Under the pieces are notes generated by a model. That model saw only the letters and a list, made by a program, of their open reading frames with translations. It did not search any database and was not told the DNA's origin. DNA of 64,000 nucleotides from the NCBI RefSeq assembly GCF_030272615.1, contig NC_081414.1, positions 769,797,653 through 769,861,652 on the forward strand, in the 5' to 3' direction. The position numbers were made by a program, and so were the translations under genes. The stretch is from Cryptomeria japonica. Its lineage: Eukaryota; Streptophyta; Pinopsida; Cupressales; Cupressaceae. Positions within the stretch are counted from its first letter, which is position 1. Each line of letters starts with the position of its first letter. Below are positions 11,891 through 22,458 of the stretch, in pieces.

Positions 11891-12291
11891 GGTCTCTGCC
11901 CCTCTGGTAGAGACTTAAGTGATGTTGATTGGCATCAACCTAGTATGCATTATCAGAGCTATTGTTCATTTTGGATGGATGAGATGGTGCTACTACTCAG
12001 GGAGAGTAGTTAGCTGTGTGGTTCAAAGGATCTACGGTTTTTCTTTGATATTTATGTCAGATTTTTGGCATTGATATCAAAGAGGGAGAGATATACATAT
12101 GAAAATAGAGCTTAATAGAGATATCAGTCAAAGTGGGGGTTTGGTTCAGGTCTATGGATGGATAATTGGTTCAAAGCTTTATTGCTATATCATTTCTTGG
12201 GTGTCTTCCATTAGGGGAGACATGGTTGGAATTTCTTGGCACTTGGATGTTTTTCACATCTAGTTTTTCCATCAATGCCAAAGGGGGAGAT
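11891..12291 (+). other. Element A 3' untranslated region and polypurine tract
   Basis: This region is non-coding. AAAGGGGGAGA at 12280-12290 is the polypurine tract that primes plus-strand synthesis, one base before the 3' LTR. An upstream purine-rich GGGAGAG stretch lies at about 12000 and another near 12085. Confidence 0.75.
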
Positions 12292-12833
12292 TGTTGGCAA
12301 TATGAAGGAATTAATTATGTGTTTCATTGATGTTTGCCATTGATGTCAATACTAACTTATTTGGTTTTCTAATGAGTTCCGATAGAATGGTTGGATTGTG
12401 ATGATGAACATGAGATTGGTCTCCAGTATATGGTTTGGTTCGGTCATTCATGTGTGTATCACATTCAGTTGGTTTGGGATTTGGTGATTTGGAAGCTATC
12501 ATATGTTCTAGTAAGCCTTTTGGTTACTGGTATGGGTTTTACTGGCAGAGCTTTGTTGAAGATCTTTTGATGGATTCGATAAGTGGTGTTGGTGCAGCTT
12601 CTAGAAGGTTCTCACGATGTTGATGGTTATCATGTTCATCTTCTATTTTATCGGTGGTATTGCATTTGGCTTATAGCGACCCATTTTAGGTCTTGTGCTA
12701 TTATGTGTTATTGACTTCTTGGTTATGGACCGGTTTGTGTAACATGTTGGTGGATGCTCCTGATGCGTTACCGGTTGGATTTATTGATTGGATAATGTTG
12801 TTTCGGCCTTAGGCCAACTTGGGTTACAAATTT
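12292..12833 (+). repeat. Element A 3' LTR, segment 1
   Basis: Begins TGTTGGCAATATGAAGG right after the polypurine tract and parallels the 5' LTR until 12833. There element B starts within a GGGTTACAAATTT context; the undisturbed 5' LTR reads GGGTTATAGATTTATG. AATTT at 12829-12833 is the left TSD of B. Confidence 0.9.
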
Positions 12834-13894
12834 TGTTGGTATTATGGACGTGTTGCATTGGTTTTGTTATTGATGTCAACACTTATCAACATTTATCCTT
12901 CTGGAGATCTTTGATTTTGTTGAACTGGCACATTATGTTCACCGACAAGTTCAGTAACTTATGCACATTCAACGGTATTTGGTTCACCGGCACTAAGGAT
13001 GACTTGTTATCATCTGGAGATCACTTGGTTATGTCGAAGACATGGTTTGGACACTTGGTTTTGGTATTTTGGTTATTGGTCTAATCAGGTTGACATATTT
13101 GTTGTTACTGGCAAATTGGTCTAGGTTATGGACCGGCATGCATTATCTATTCCAAATCAGCATGACACATTATGGCAATGATTTAATCAATTTCTATTGT
13201 TGTAATTGCATTAAGCTGACATGATGCATCACATCTTGACTTATTGTAATTGATTTTATTGTAATATTCTTAATAAGCCGACCTACACATTTGGTCTTAG
13301 GTTTTGGTATATATGTAAGATCTCATTTATGAGATGATGTAATAAGGTAGAAGAAAGATATAGAACAAAGAGAAGGTATATGGTTATGGTATGTGCGAAT
13401 AGAAAAGATCATATGAGCAGACCATAGAGAAGGTGATTATCAGAGCTTAACTAGTACTGAATCTAGCATTGGAGATGCTACCTTGAGTAGTACATTATCA
13501 TTGGATTTAGTCATCCAATTGTAGTCAGTGTGACTCCTATTTTGTGATTGAGCAGTGAGCTCTAGGTGGTTAATCTTTCTACATGTGCAGACCCCATTTG
13601 TACACACATACTATCTGCAGTAGTATCATTTGATTATGGGAAAGGTTTCCCACCATGGTTTTTTGCCTTATAGGGTTTCCACGTACAAATATCCATGTTG
13701 TGTACTGTGGATGTTGTTTCTTTTTCTGTTTCATGTATTAAGTTTCACCGGTATTAATATTAACTGTTAATCTGTTAATCAACATTATCTTTGGTTTACT
13801 GATATTATGTATCAAGTTTGATTAAGTTATATTTGGTTTGAAATTAATAGACAACTAATTCACCCCCCCTCTCAGTTGGCTTTGGGTCCTAACA
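12834..13894 (+). repeat. Element B 5' LTR
   Basis: 1061 bp, TGTTGG...CTAACA, followed by AT and the PBS TGGTATCAGAGC at 13897-13908. Carries the shared LTR block (about 13636-13690) and the CCCCCCCTCTCAGTTGG end block. Confidence 0.92.
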
Positions 13895-13951
13895 ATTGGT
13901 ATCAGAGCCTAGTACTCTTTTTGCAGAAGTTTAACAACTTGAGGAGATTCT

Positions 13952-14980
13952 ATGGCAACTAACTTTTTCAAGAAGGACAATCCGAAATTTGATGGAACTA
14001 ACTATGGTATATGGAAGATCAGAATGGAGACACATCTAAATTGCATTGGAAAAGACATATGGGATGTTACAAAGAATGGCTATGTTGGTCCAACACCGAA
14101 TCAACCTAATCTACCAACATTGGGTAAGGATCAAGAGAATGACTGCAAAGCAAGAGAAGCGCTCTTGAGCACCTTGTCAGATCAGCAAATCATGGGATTA
14201 TCATATTGATCTACTACTAAAGCTATTTGGGATAAATTGGAGATATTGAATGAAGGAGATACCACTATCAAAATTGCAAAACTGGAATGCTTCCGAGTCA
14301 GGTATGAAAATTTGGAAATGGAAGACAATGAAAGAATTTTTGCTTTTATGGAAAGGGTTAATGAAATTGTTTTGGGAATACAATATTGTGGAGGTTCCTT
14401 AAGTGAAGATGAAATTATTTCTAAAGTTTTGAGAGCATTGCCATCGACATACAAAATGAAAGTAACTGCTATTAATGAGTTGAGAATAATGCCTAATACA
14501 TCAGTATCTAGAGATACCTTGGTTGGAAAACTTTCAACATTTGAGTTTGAGGAATTTAGTCCTATTACTACAATTAAAACAAATTTAGCCTTCAAAGCAT
14601 CATCATCTACATCATCATCATCATCTGATAAATATGATTGGAAATCACTTTATGCAAGAGAACTTGAAGATATCAGGAGGGAAAATGAAGAACTCGAAGA
14701 ACTTGAAGCACTATTTGCAAGGAAAATGCCTAAAGGTCCTATTGGAAGTATGAAGGTAAATCACCATTTAAATGTTTTAACTACAATAAAGTTGGTCATA
14801 TGGCATCTAGATGTCTTGATAGACATGCAAGATTGAGAAAAGAAGCTAAAAGAACATACAAGCCTAACCCTAAATATCAGAGATACAAATTTAAGAAGAA
14901 TAGAGACAAATCATGTTACTATGTTGATGAAGGAGTTATTGATGATTTTGATGAAGAAACGGCAAACAATGGATGAAATT
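13952..14980 (+). pseudogene. Element B gag, broken
   Basis: Starts at the ATG at 13952 (MATNFFKKDNPKFDG), 44 bp after the PBS. It runs through YGIWKIRMETHLNCIGKDIW and LSTLSDQQIMGL to a TGA in place of an Arg codon at 14207-14209 (the homologous E frame reads LSDRSTTK). The frame then resumes (14237-14740) through EEDN-type and LRALPSTYKMKVTAINE blocks. The knuckle reads CFNYNKVGHMASRC in the shifted frame: the second cysteine is Tyr. A frameshift at about 14745 precedes it. Confidence 0.85.
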
Positions 14981-15510
14981 TTGTTGCAATAACAGAAGAT
15001 CAACCGACACCTATTGTTCCACTGCTAGAGCAGGCCCTGGCAGCTAAAATTGAAGAAAAGGATGAATGGATTATAGATTCCGGATGTTCACATCATATGA
15101 CTGGTGATTAAAGTAAATTCTTATCTTTTCAGGAATACAATGGAGGTCTAGTAAGATTTGGGGATGACAAAGCTTCTTTGATTAGAGGAAAAGGCACTAT
15201 ATCTTTTGATGGTAAGCACAATACTGACAACGTTTATTATGTTGAAGGTTTGAAGCATAATCTTTTGAGTGTTGGTTAATTAGTTGAAAAAGGGTTTCAG
15301 TTACAATTCAAGAATGGTAAATGCAAAATCATGAATAGAACTAGTTTGGAGATTGCAACGGGTAATAAAACTAAAGGTAATATCTTTTATTTGAATAACA
15401 ATGAAAAGACATGCTTGATTGCACATATTGATGAAATTTGGTTATGGCATAAAAGACTCTGTCATGTGAATTTTGATTGCATTGTAAAGATTAGTTCATC
15501 AAAGGCAGTA
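14981..15510 (+). pseudogene. Element B protease and N-terminal integrase, first part
   Basis: Protease motif WIIDSGCSHHMTGD at about 15068, then YYVEGLKHNLLSVG with a TAA where element E has Gln, and the integrase zinc domain start LWLWHKRLCHVNFDCIVK. The frame stops at 15510, where solo LTR L is inserted after SSSKAV. It resumes at 16556. Confidence 0.85.
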
Positions 15511-16555
15511 TGTTAGGTCCCAGAGACAACTGAGAGGGGGGAGGGGTGAATCAGTTGTGAAATAAATTCAAACCAAAAAGAGCTTAACCAACCTTAATGC
15601 TTAATACTGGTAAACCAAACTTTATATCGATAGACAGTTTATCAGTTAATTGCAGTACCTGTGAAGATTAATGCATGAAACAGAAAGACAATAACATCCA
15701 CAACACATAACACCAATATTTGTACATGGAAACCCTGTAGGGGGAAAAACCACAGTGGGAAACCTTACCCACAATCAGATGATACTACTATAGATAGTAT
15801 GCATATACAAATGGGGTCTGCACATGCAGAAAGGCCAAGCGCCTAGAGCTCACTGCTCAAACACAAATAGGAGTCACACTGATTACAATTGGATGGTTAA
15901 ATCCAATAATGATGTACTGCTCAAAATAGCATCTTCATATGCTGGATTCAGTACTGGTGTAGTTCTGATTGTCTTTACAAAAACCTTGCTTCACCTTCAA
16001 ATGATGTCTACATGTATAGCTCTGCTTAATCTCGCATATACCTTCTTACAATTCCTTATCCCAATCACATATCGATCTTACAAATAAGATCTTACATATA
16101 TACCATAACCTAAGACCAATTTTAGTAGGTCGACTCTCAAAGATATTACAAGTAAATCAATAACTGATGCAATATCTGATTCAACATGTCGGCTTAATGC
16201 ATTTACAATAACAACAAAATCATCTCAAAAGCGTGGTGTGCTGATTTGGAATAGATAAGCCTATCGGTGCATAACCTAGACCTATTTGCCGGTAACAACA
16301 AATATGCAAATACGAATATGCCAATGAACAAATCTCCAAGACAAAGTGTCTAAATGATGTCTTTGACATAACCAGATGTTTTCCATGTCATTCCAAGTGC
16401 CAGTGAATAATATATCCGGCCGGTGAACCAGATACTGGTGACTGTGCATAAATCACTCGCTTGCCGGTGAACATTGTCAATTCTCCAAAGTGCCAGAGTT
16501 GATAAGTGTTGATAGGTGTTGACATCAATGACAAAACCATACCAAAATACCAACA
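15511..16555 (-). mobile_element. Solo LTR L, B/E family, inserted in the integrase of element B
   Basis: 1045 bp in minus orientation: left edge TGTTAGGTCCCAG, right edge ATACCAACA, the ends of the B/E family LTRs. It is flanked by a perfect 5-bp TSD, CAGTA (15506-15510 and 16556-16560). The integrase reading frame (SSSKAV / VRDLPNIVKP) joins across it. No internal region remains, so it is the product of LTR-LTR recombination. Confidence 0.92.
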
Positions 16556-17541
16556 CAGTAAGGGATTTACCTAATATTGTAAAACCTCTTAATCTAGTAT
16601 GTAAGGAATGTCAAATGGGAAAGCAAGTTAGAACAACTTTTAAGAGCATTTATGAGAAATTCAATAATGTTCTTGATTTAATTCATACTGACTTGTGTGG
16701 TCTGACAAGAACAAGAAGTCTATAGGGAGATAGATACTTTATGCTAATCATTGATGATTATTCTAGAATGTGTTGGGTTACTTTTCTCAGGGAGAAATCA
16801 TAAGCTTTTGGGAAATTCAAATTATTTAAAGCAATGGTAAAGAATGAAACCGGTAAGAAAATCAAATGTTTAGGATCAGATCAAGGAGGTGAATTTACAT
16901 CTAAGGACTTCAATACATTTTGTGAAGTGAATGGAATTAGAAGACAACTATTAGCACCCTAGACACCTCAATAAAATGGAGTGGTGAAAAGCAAGAACAA
17001 AACTATTCTGGATGCAGCTAGAAGCATGATATCAGAAGCAAATCTACCTCATGTGTATTGGAGAGAAGCAGTGAATACAACGGTTTACACTTTCAACAGA
17101 GTTCACATCAAAGGAGAAACTGGTAAGAAACCTTATGAATTATGGTTTGGTAATATTCCTACTCTTAAATACTTCAAAATATTTGGAAGCAAATGCTATA
17201 TTAGGAGAGATGAGTATATTGGCAAATTTGATCCTAGAATTGATGAAGGTATATTTCTTGGCTATTCATCTAAGAGAAAAGCATATAGATGTTTTAATAA
17301 AAGATTGCAGAAAATCATTGAGAGTGCAAATGTGAAGATATATGAACACTTTAGAGGAAATTCAAGGGCTATGGATTCTGAACTGGTAGTTGAGATGATC
17401 ACAAATGAACCTATACAAAGTGTACCAGTACAAAATATTGATCCAGTCACACCGGCATCATCAGAGAATTCCACAGTGACTGAAGAACAACAACAAGTGA
17501 ACACACCCAGGTATGTAAGACTAAATCAATCTGAAAGTTAG
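16556..17541 (+). pseudogene. Element B integrase, second part
   Basis: Continues LVCKECQMGKQVRTTFK (CxxC of the HHCC domain), then LDLIHTDLCGLTRTRS, MLIIDDYSRMCWVTFLRE, DQGGEFTSKDF, WREAVNTTVYTFNRVH and GKFDPRIDEGIFLGYS. Stops replace Gln or Lys codons at several places: TAG in SL-stop-GDR, and TAG and TAA in the P-stop-TPQ-stop-NG motif. The last stop, TAG at 17539-17541, is at the hinge before RT and recurs in elements E and J. Confidence 0.85.
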
Positions 17542-19150
17542 ATAATTGGGAATACGTATCAAGGAGTTATGACAAGAGGAAGACTGAAATGAAGAGGTAT
17601 GTTTAATTTCTCAAATTGAACCAACATTTGTTATTGAGGCATGTTAAGATAAACATTGGATTAAAGATATGGAAGATGAATTAGAACAAATTGAAAAGAA
17701 TAATACATGGATATTGGTTCCCCGACCTAAAGATAAAAATGTATTTGGAACTAAATAGGTATTCAAAAATAAACTTAATGAAGATGGTAAGGTAATCAGA
17801 AACAAAGCAAGATTAGTGTGTAAAGGATATTCACTGAAAGAGGGAATTGATTACAATCAAACCTTTGCACCGGTAGCTATAATTGAGGCAGTCAAATTAT
17901 TTCTTGCATTTGCAGCCCACAAGAACTATAAAGTAGGTCAATGGATGTAAAATGTGCATTTCTGAATTGTGATCTTGAAGAGGAAGTTTACATTGAACAA
18001 CCTAGTGGATTTTCATTAACAAATGACAAAGATATGGTTTGCAGATTAAGGAAAGTTTTATATGGATTGAAGCAAGCTCCTAGAGCTTGGTATGCTAGAT
18101 TGGACAAATATCTTTTGAAGCTTGGTTACACTAAAGGTAATGCTGACAACAACTTATATTTCAGAGTGACTAATGATGACATCTTGGTTATTGAAGTTTT
18201 TGTTGATGACATCATTTTTGGAGGAGAAGATGGATTGTGTAAAGACTTTACTAATAAGATGCAGGAAGAATTTGAAATGTCTATGATTGGGGAGATACAA
18301 CTATTTTTAGGGTTGTAGATTTCATAGACTGATAAAGGGACATTCATATGTCAAACAAAGTACCTGAAGGAGCTACTAAAAAAATTTGGTATGGAAAAGT
18401 CTAAACTGGCAAGTACTCCTATAACTACAATTGATAAACTGTCATTGAAGGATGATTAAGCTCCTGCTAATCCGACAAGATACAAATCTATGATTAGAGG
18501 TTTACTGTATTTGACACAAACAAGATCTGATATAATGAATGCAATGTGTATTATTTCAAGATCTTAGAGTAATCCTAGATAAAATCATGAATCAATAGTG
18601 AAAAGGATTTTTTGGTATCTACAAGGCACAATTCTTGGTTTATGGTATCCTAAAGATGAAAATTTTGATTTATGTGCATACACTGATGCTAATTGGGTAG
18701 GAGATGTAGATGATAGAAAGAGCACCATCGGTGGGGCATTCTTTCTTCGTAGAAGATTGATTTCATGTTTGAGCAAGAAAAAAAGTTGTAGATCATTATC
18801 AACAGCGGAATCAGAATATGTTGCAGCAGCAACTAATTGTACTCAGGTATTATAGATTAAGAAAATATTGAAGGACATAAAGGTAAAATGCAAAGAACCT
18901 ATAATCATTTACTATGATAATTCAACAACAATTGATATATCTAAGAATTAGGTATTTCACTCTAAAAATAAACATGTTTCTATCAAATATAATTTTCTTA
19001 AAGAGAATGTTAAAGCAAAAGAAGTGAGATTGGTTTATGTGAATACTAAAGAGAATATTGTAGATATCTTTACTAAGCCTTTACCTCAGGAAACTTTTGA
19101 ATATATCAGAGAGTAGCTTGGGGTTATACCCTCACCAATAGAGAGTTAGA
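17542..19150 (+). pseudogene. Element B reverse transcriptase and RNase H, broken
   Basis: RT blocks: [71 protein letters not shown] and the VFVDDIIFGG catalytic box. GLQI is interrupted by TAG at 18316-18318. RNase H: YTDANWVGDVDDRKSTIGGA, LSTAESEYVAAATNCTQVL with Trp replaced by TAG, and the end block DIFTKPLPQETFEYIRE. At least eight further in-frame stops are present. Confidence 0.85.
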
Positions 19151-19320
19151 GAGTTGATGCTTGGCATCAAACTGACAGAAATTATAGAGAAACCTTTTTT
19201 TCCATCTTTGATGGAGGAGAGCTAGTTCTTAGGGGGAGTAGTTGGAGAAGTTGGTAATAACAATTGGTTATTGTAACTAGTTTTATGAGTTGGTTGTATG
19301 TGGTAATTGTGTTGGTTTGG

Positions 19321-19404
19321 CATTTGATGTCAAAGGGGGAGAGATATCTATGGAAAAACATACATTTGATGTCAAAGGGGGAGAGATATCTATGGAAAAA
19401 CATA
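19321..19404 (+). repeat. 42-bp tandem duplication carrying an extra polypurine tract (element B)
   Basis: Two perfect adjacent copies (19321-19362 and 19363-19404) of a unit beginning CATTTGATGTCAAAGGGGGA. Each holds a purine run like the true polypurine tract at 19574-19584. The same unit is single in element E (30838-30900, minus). Confidence 0.9.
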
Positions 19405-19573
19405 CATTATCCTCTGGGGAGAGATTACTTATTGGGGGAGACATATATACTCTCTGGCATTTGTATTTTGATTTCTGGTATTGATCTATTCTGAAGATTG
19501 TTGGTTTTTGGTTTTTGGCATTCTGTTTTGGCACTTAGATGTTTTTCCATCCTTTTGTGTTGCCATCAATGCC

Positions 19574-19584
19574 AAAGGGGGAGA
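19574..19584 (+). other. Polypurine tract of element B
   Basis: AAAGGGGGAGA immediately before the 3' LTR start TGTTGGTATT at 19586. Confidence 0.85.
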
Positions 19585-19585
19585 T

Positions 19586-20656
19586 TGTTGGTATTATGGA
19601 TGTGTTGCATTGGTTTCGTCATTGATGTCAACACTTATGCTTCTGGAGATCTTTGATTATGTTGAACTAGCACATTATGTTCACCGACAAATTCAATAAC
19701 TTATGCACATTCACCGGTATTTGGTTCACCGACATGTTATATTGTTCAGGGACACTGAGGATGACTTGTTATCATCTGGAGATCACTTGGTTATGTCGAA
19801 GACATGGTTTGGACACTTGGTTTTGGTATTTTGGTTATTGGTCTAATCGGGTTGACATATTTGCTGTTATCAGCAAATTGGTCTAGGTTATGGACCGACA
19901 TGCATTATCTATTCTAGATTAGCATGACACGTTATGGAGATGATTTAATCAATTGGTATTGCTGTAATTGCATTAAGCCAACATGATGCATCACATCTTG
20001 ACTTGTTGTAATTGATTTTATTGTAATATTCTTAATTAGCCGACCTACACATTTGGTCTTAGGTTTTGGTAGATATGTAAGATCTCATTTATGAGATGAT
20101 GTAATAAGGTAGAAGAAAGATATAGAACATAGAGAAGGTATATGGTTATGGTATGTGTGAATATAGAAGATCATATGAGCACACCATAGAGAAGGTGATT
20201 ATAAGAGCCTAACCAGTATTGAATCCAACATTGGAGATGATACCTTGAGTAGTACATTATCATTGGATTTAGTCATCCAATTATAGTCAGTGTGACTCCT
20301 ATTTTGTGATTGAGTAGTGAGCTCTAGGCGGTTGGCCTTTCTGCATGTGCAGACCCCATTTGTACACACATACTATGTGCAGTATTATCATCTGATTATG
20401 GGTAAGCTTTCCCATTGTGGTTTTCCCCCTTACAGGGTTTTCGTGTACAAATCTTTGTGTTGTATATTGTGGATGTTGTTTCTCTTTTTGTTTCATGCAT
20501 TAAGATTCACTGGTATTAATATTAACTATTAATCTATTAACCGACATTATCTTTGGTTTATCGGTATTATGTATTAAGTTTGAATAAGTTATATTTGGGT
20601 TGAAATTAATAGACAATTGATTCACCCTCCCTCTCAGTTGCCTTCGGGTACTAACA
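19586..20656 (+). repeat. Element B 3' LTR
   Basis: 1071 bp closely matching the 5' LTR (12834-13894) with scattered point differences and a small indel near the start. Ends GGTACTAACA at 20656, then the AATTT TSD. Confidence 0.92.
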
Positions 20657-21019
20657 AATTTATGTAATGAATTTATTGTATTATCTTTTAGGTGTCCAAC
20701 CTAATTGTTTAGGTCCAGGGTTTGTATAAATATGATGGAAGATCTCTTTGTAGATCATAGGATGGTTATGGTTATAGAATTATCCATGTGTGAATAAAGT
20801 TGTAATCATATGCAGAGGATTTGGTCGATCATAGGTGATCGAATTGGGTTTGTGTAAGAGGTTTAAGACCTCTGATATTGAGCTTAATCAGAATTGTACT
20901 CAGGCATAGGAGATGTTATACTTATAGTTCAATCTTCTTTCCAGATTGTAGTCTGAAGATTTCTTGTAATTAGTGAGGTTCATTAGTGATGAGCAGTGTG
21001 CTCTAGGCAATGTGCCTTC
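20657..21019 (+). repeat. Element A 3' LTR, segment 2
   Basis: Resumes with AATTTATGTAATG, the right TSD of B plus LTR sequence matching 7005 onward in the 5' LTR. It stops at GTGCCTTC (21019), where element C begins. CCTTC at 21015-21019 is the left TSD of C. Confidence 0.9.
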
Positions 21020-22178
21020 TAATGAATACTAAGAGGGGGAGGATGAATTAGTATACCAAAAATTACTGAACTCAGACACTTAAACAATTTAGCAGTAAAC
21101 AAATATGATAGTTTTACTAACAAACCGGTTAATACAAATGCAAACCAAACAACAAATAAGACATTCACCCACAGAAGCACAATCACCATAACACAAGAGA
21201 TTTTGATGTGGAAACCCAAATGGGAAAAACCATAGTGAGATGAAACTCACAAGTAACTATCTGCAGAATAGTAACCAGACCGGTTAAGGTCATACAATGC
21301 TCTTCCCCAGAATAGATCCTATGAGGAATCTCAATCTCTGTTAGGAGATAAGTCTGATTAAAGACTACCTTGTGAGAGGATTTTAGATCAACAGTTGTGA
21401 ACCACCTTGTTAGAGGATTTACAAAGGCTTTGCGAAGCCTACTTGGTTAAGGGTTTCAAACTTGTCGAAGATGTGAGTAATCAACAAATGAGTGATCTAA
21501 ATACTAGCATAGTATGCTTGGTTAGATCCTTGATAGCTCATTGTTAATGCATTTCAACATTACTTCAGTCTTCAAAATCTCCACACTCTATTTCTTCACA
21601 CAGACCTAAAACTTCTTCAGTGATCGCACATGCAAAAAACCTCATCAACGACCTTGAACCTTAACATTTTTTAAAAACCTAGACATGATGTCCTTATAAA
21701 GGAATCTGATTTCATGTCGGTCCAATAGGATTACATTGCAAGTTCCTAGGTTTAGTGCATCTGGACACATTTGGTAACGCGGCACAGAATCACCGCCAAA
21801 GTGTCGGTGGATGACAACTCATCACAAAAATAATACCGGTTGGTAACTCATCACAGAGTAATACCGTTTCATACATTTACCTATTACCGGTTCACATATT
21901 TTACCGATTATTGGTTTGACAAAATGAAGACTAGGAAAAATGATAATGACTGCTTTTTTCCTTCGTGCCACTTTGGGATCCTCAAACTGCTTGGGTCTTC
22001 ATACCGCTTGAGATTGGTAAACACTTCCTGCAAAACACTGATAGTCTAAAGACTATAATACACAATATCGGTTGGAACAAATACCAATTGAGCATAACTC
22101 ATACATACAAAAAGTGATCTCAAAGCAAGTGTGTGCCCATCAATGAAAATCACAACATCATCATAAAAAATGCCAACA
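21020..22178 (-). repeat. Element C 3' LTR
   Basis: 1159 bp. The minus strand begins TGTTGGCATTTTTTATGATG (at 22178) and ends TTAGTATTCATTA (the 5' LTR has CATCA). Its U3 has several ACCGGT-type motifs. One 17-bp unit lies at 21990-22006, where the 5' LTR has three. Confidence 0.9.
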
Positions 22179-22458
22179 ATCTGCCCCTTTGGCATTGATG
22201 GCAACACTTAGGAAAATTTTGACATCTAAGTGTTTTACAACAAACATATGCCATAATCAAAAATTACTCTCCCTAAGCATATACACTATCCCTTTTGCAG
22301 AAAATACAATGTATACTACCCCCTTACAGAGATAAACATGAAAGTATACATAACATGCATCAAAGTTTTAAATATAGAATACTACTCCCCCTTTGCCAAT
22401 AATGACAAAGTATTGTAGAATAACCCCTATTTCTCATTATCATTAATATAATAAATGT
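22179..22458 (-). other. Element C 3' untranslated region with polypurine tract
   Basis: The minus strand reads CCAAAGGGGCAGATTG directly before the 3' LTR; this is the polypurine tract with one C in it. Further purine runs (GGGGGAGT- and GGGAGAGT-like) lie upstream at about 22270, 22320 and 22390. No coding signal is visible. Confidence 0.6.

Larger units (their letters stand above)
12834..20656 (+). mobile_element. Element B: Ty1/copia retrotransposon
   Basis: Complete structure, 7.8 kb including a nested solo LTR. LTRs of 1061 and 1071 bp begin TGTTGGTATTATGGA and end CTAACA. The iMet-type PBS and polypurine tract are in place. The TSD AATTT (12829-12833, 20657-20661) is perfect, inside the 3' LTR of A. 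It is the same family as element E and solo LTR L. Coding sequence is degraded by stops and frameshifts. Confidence 0.92.
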
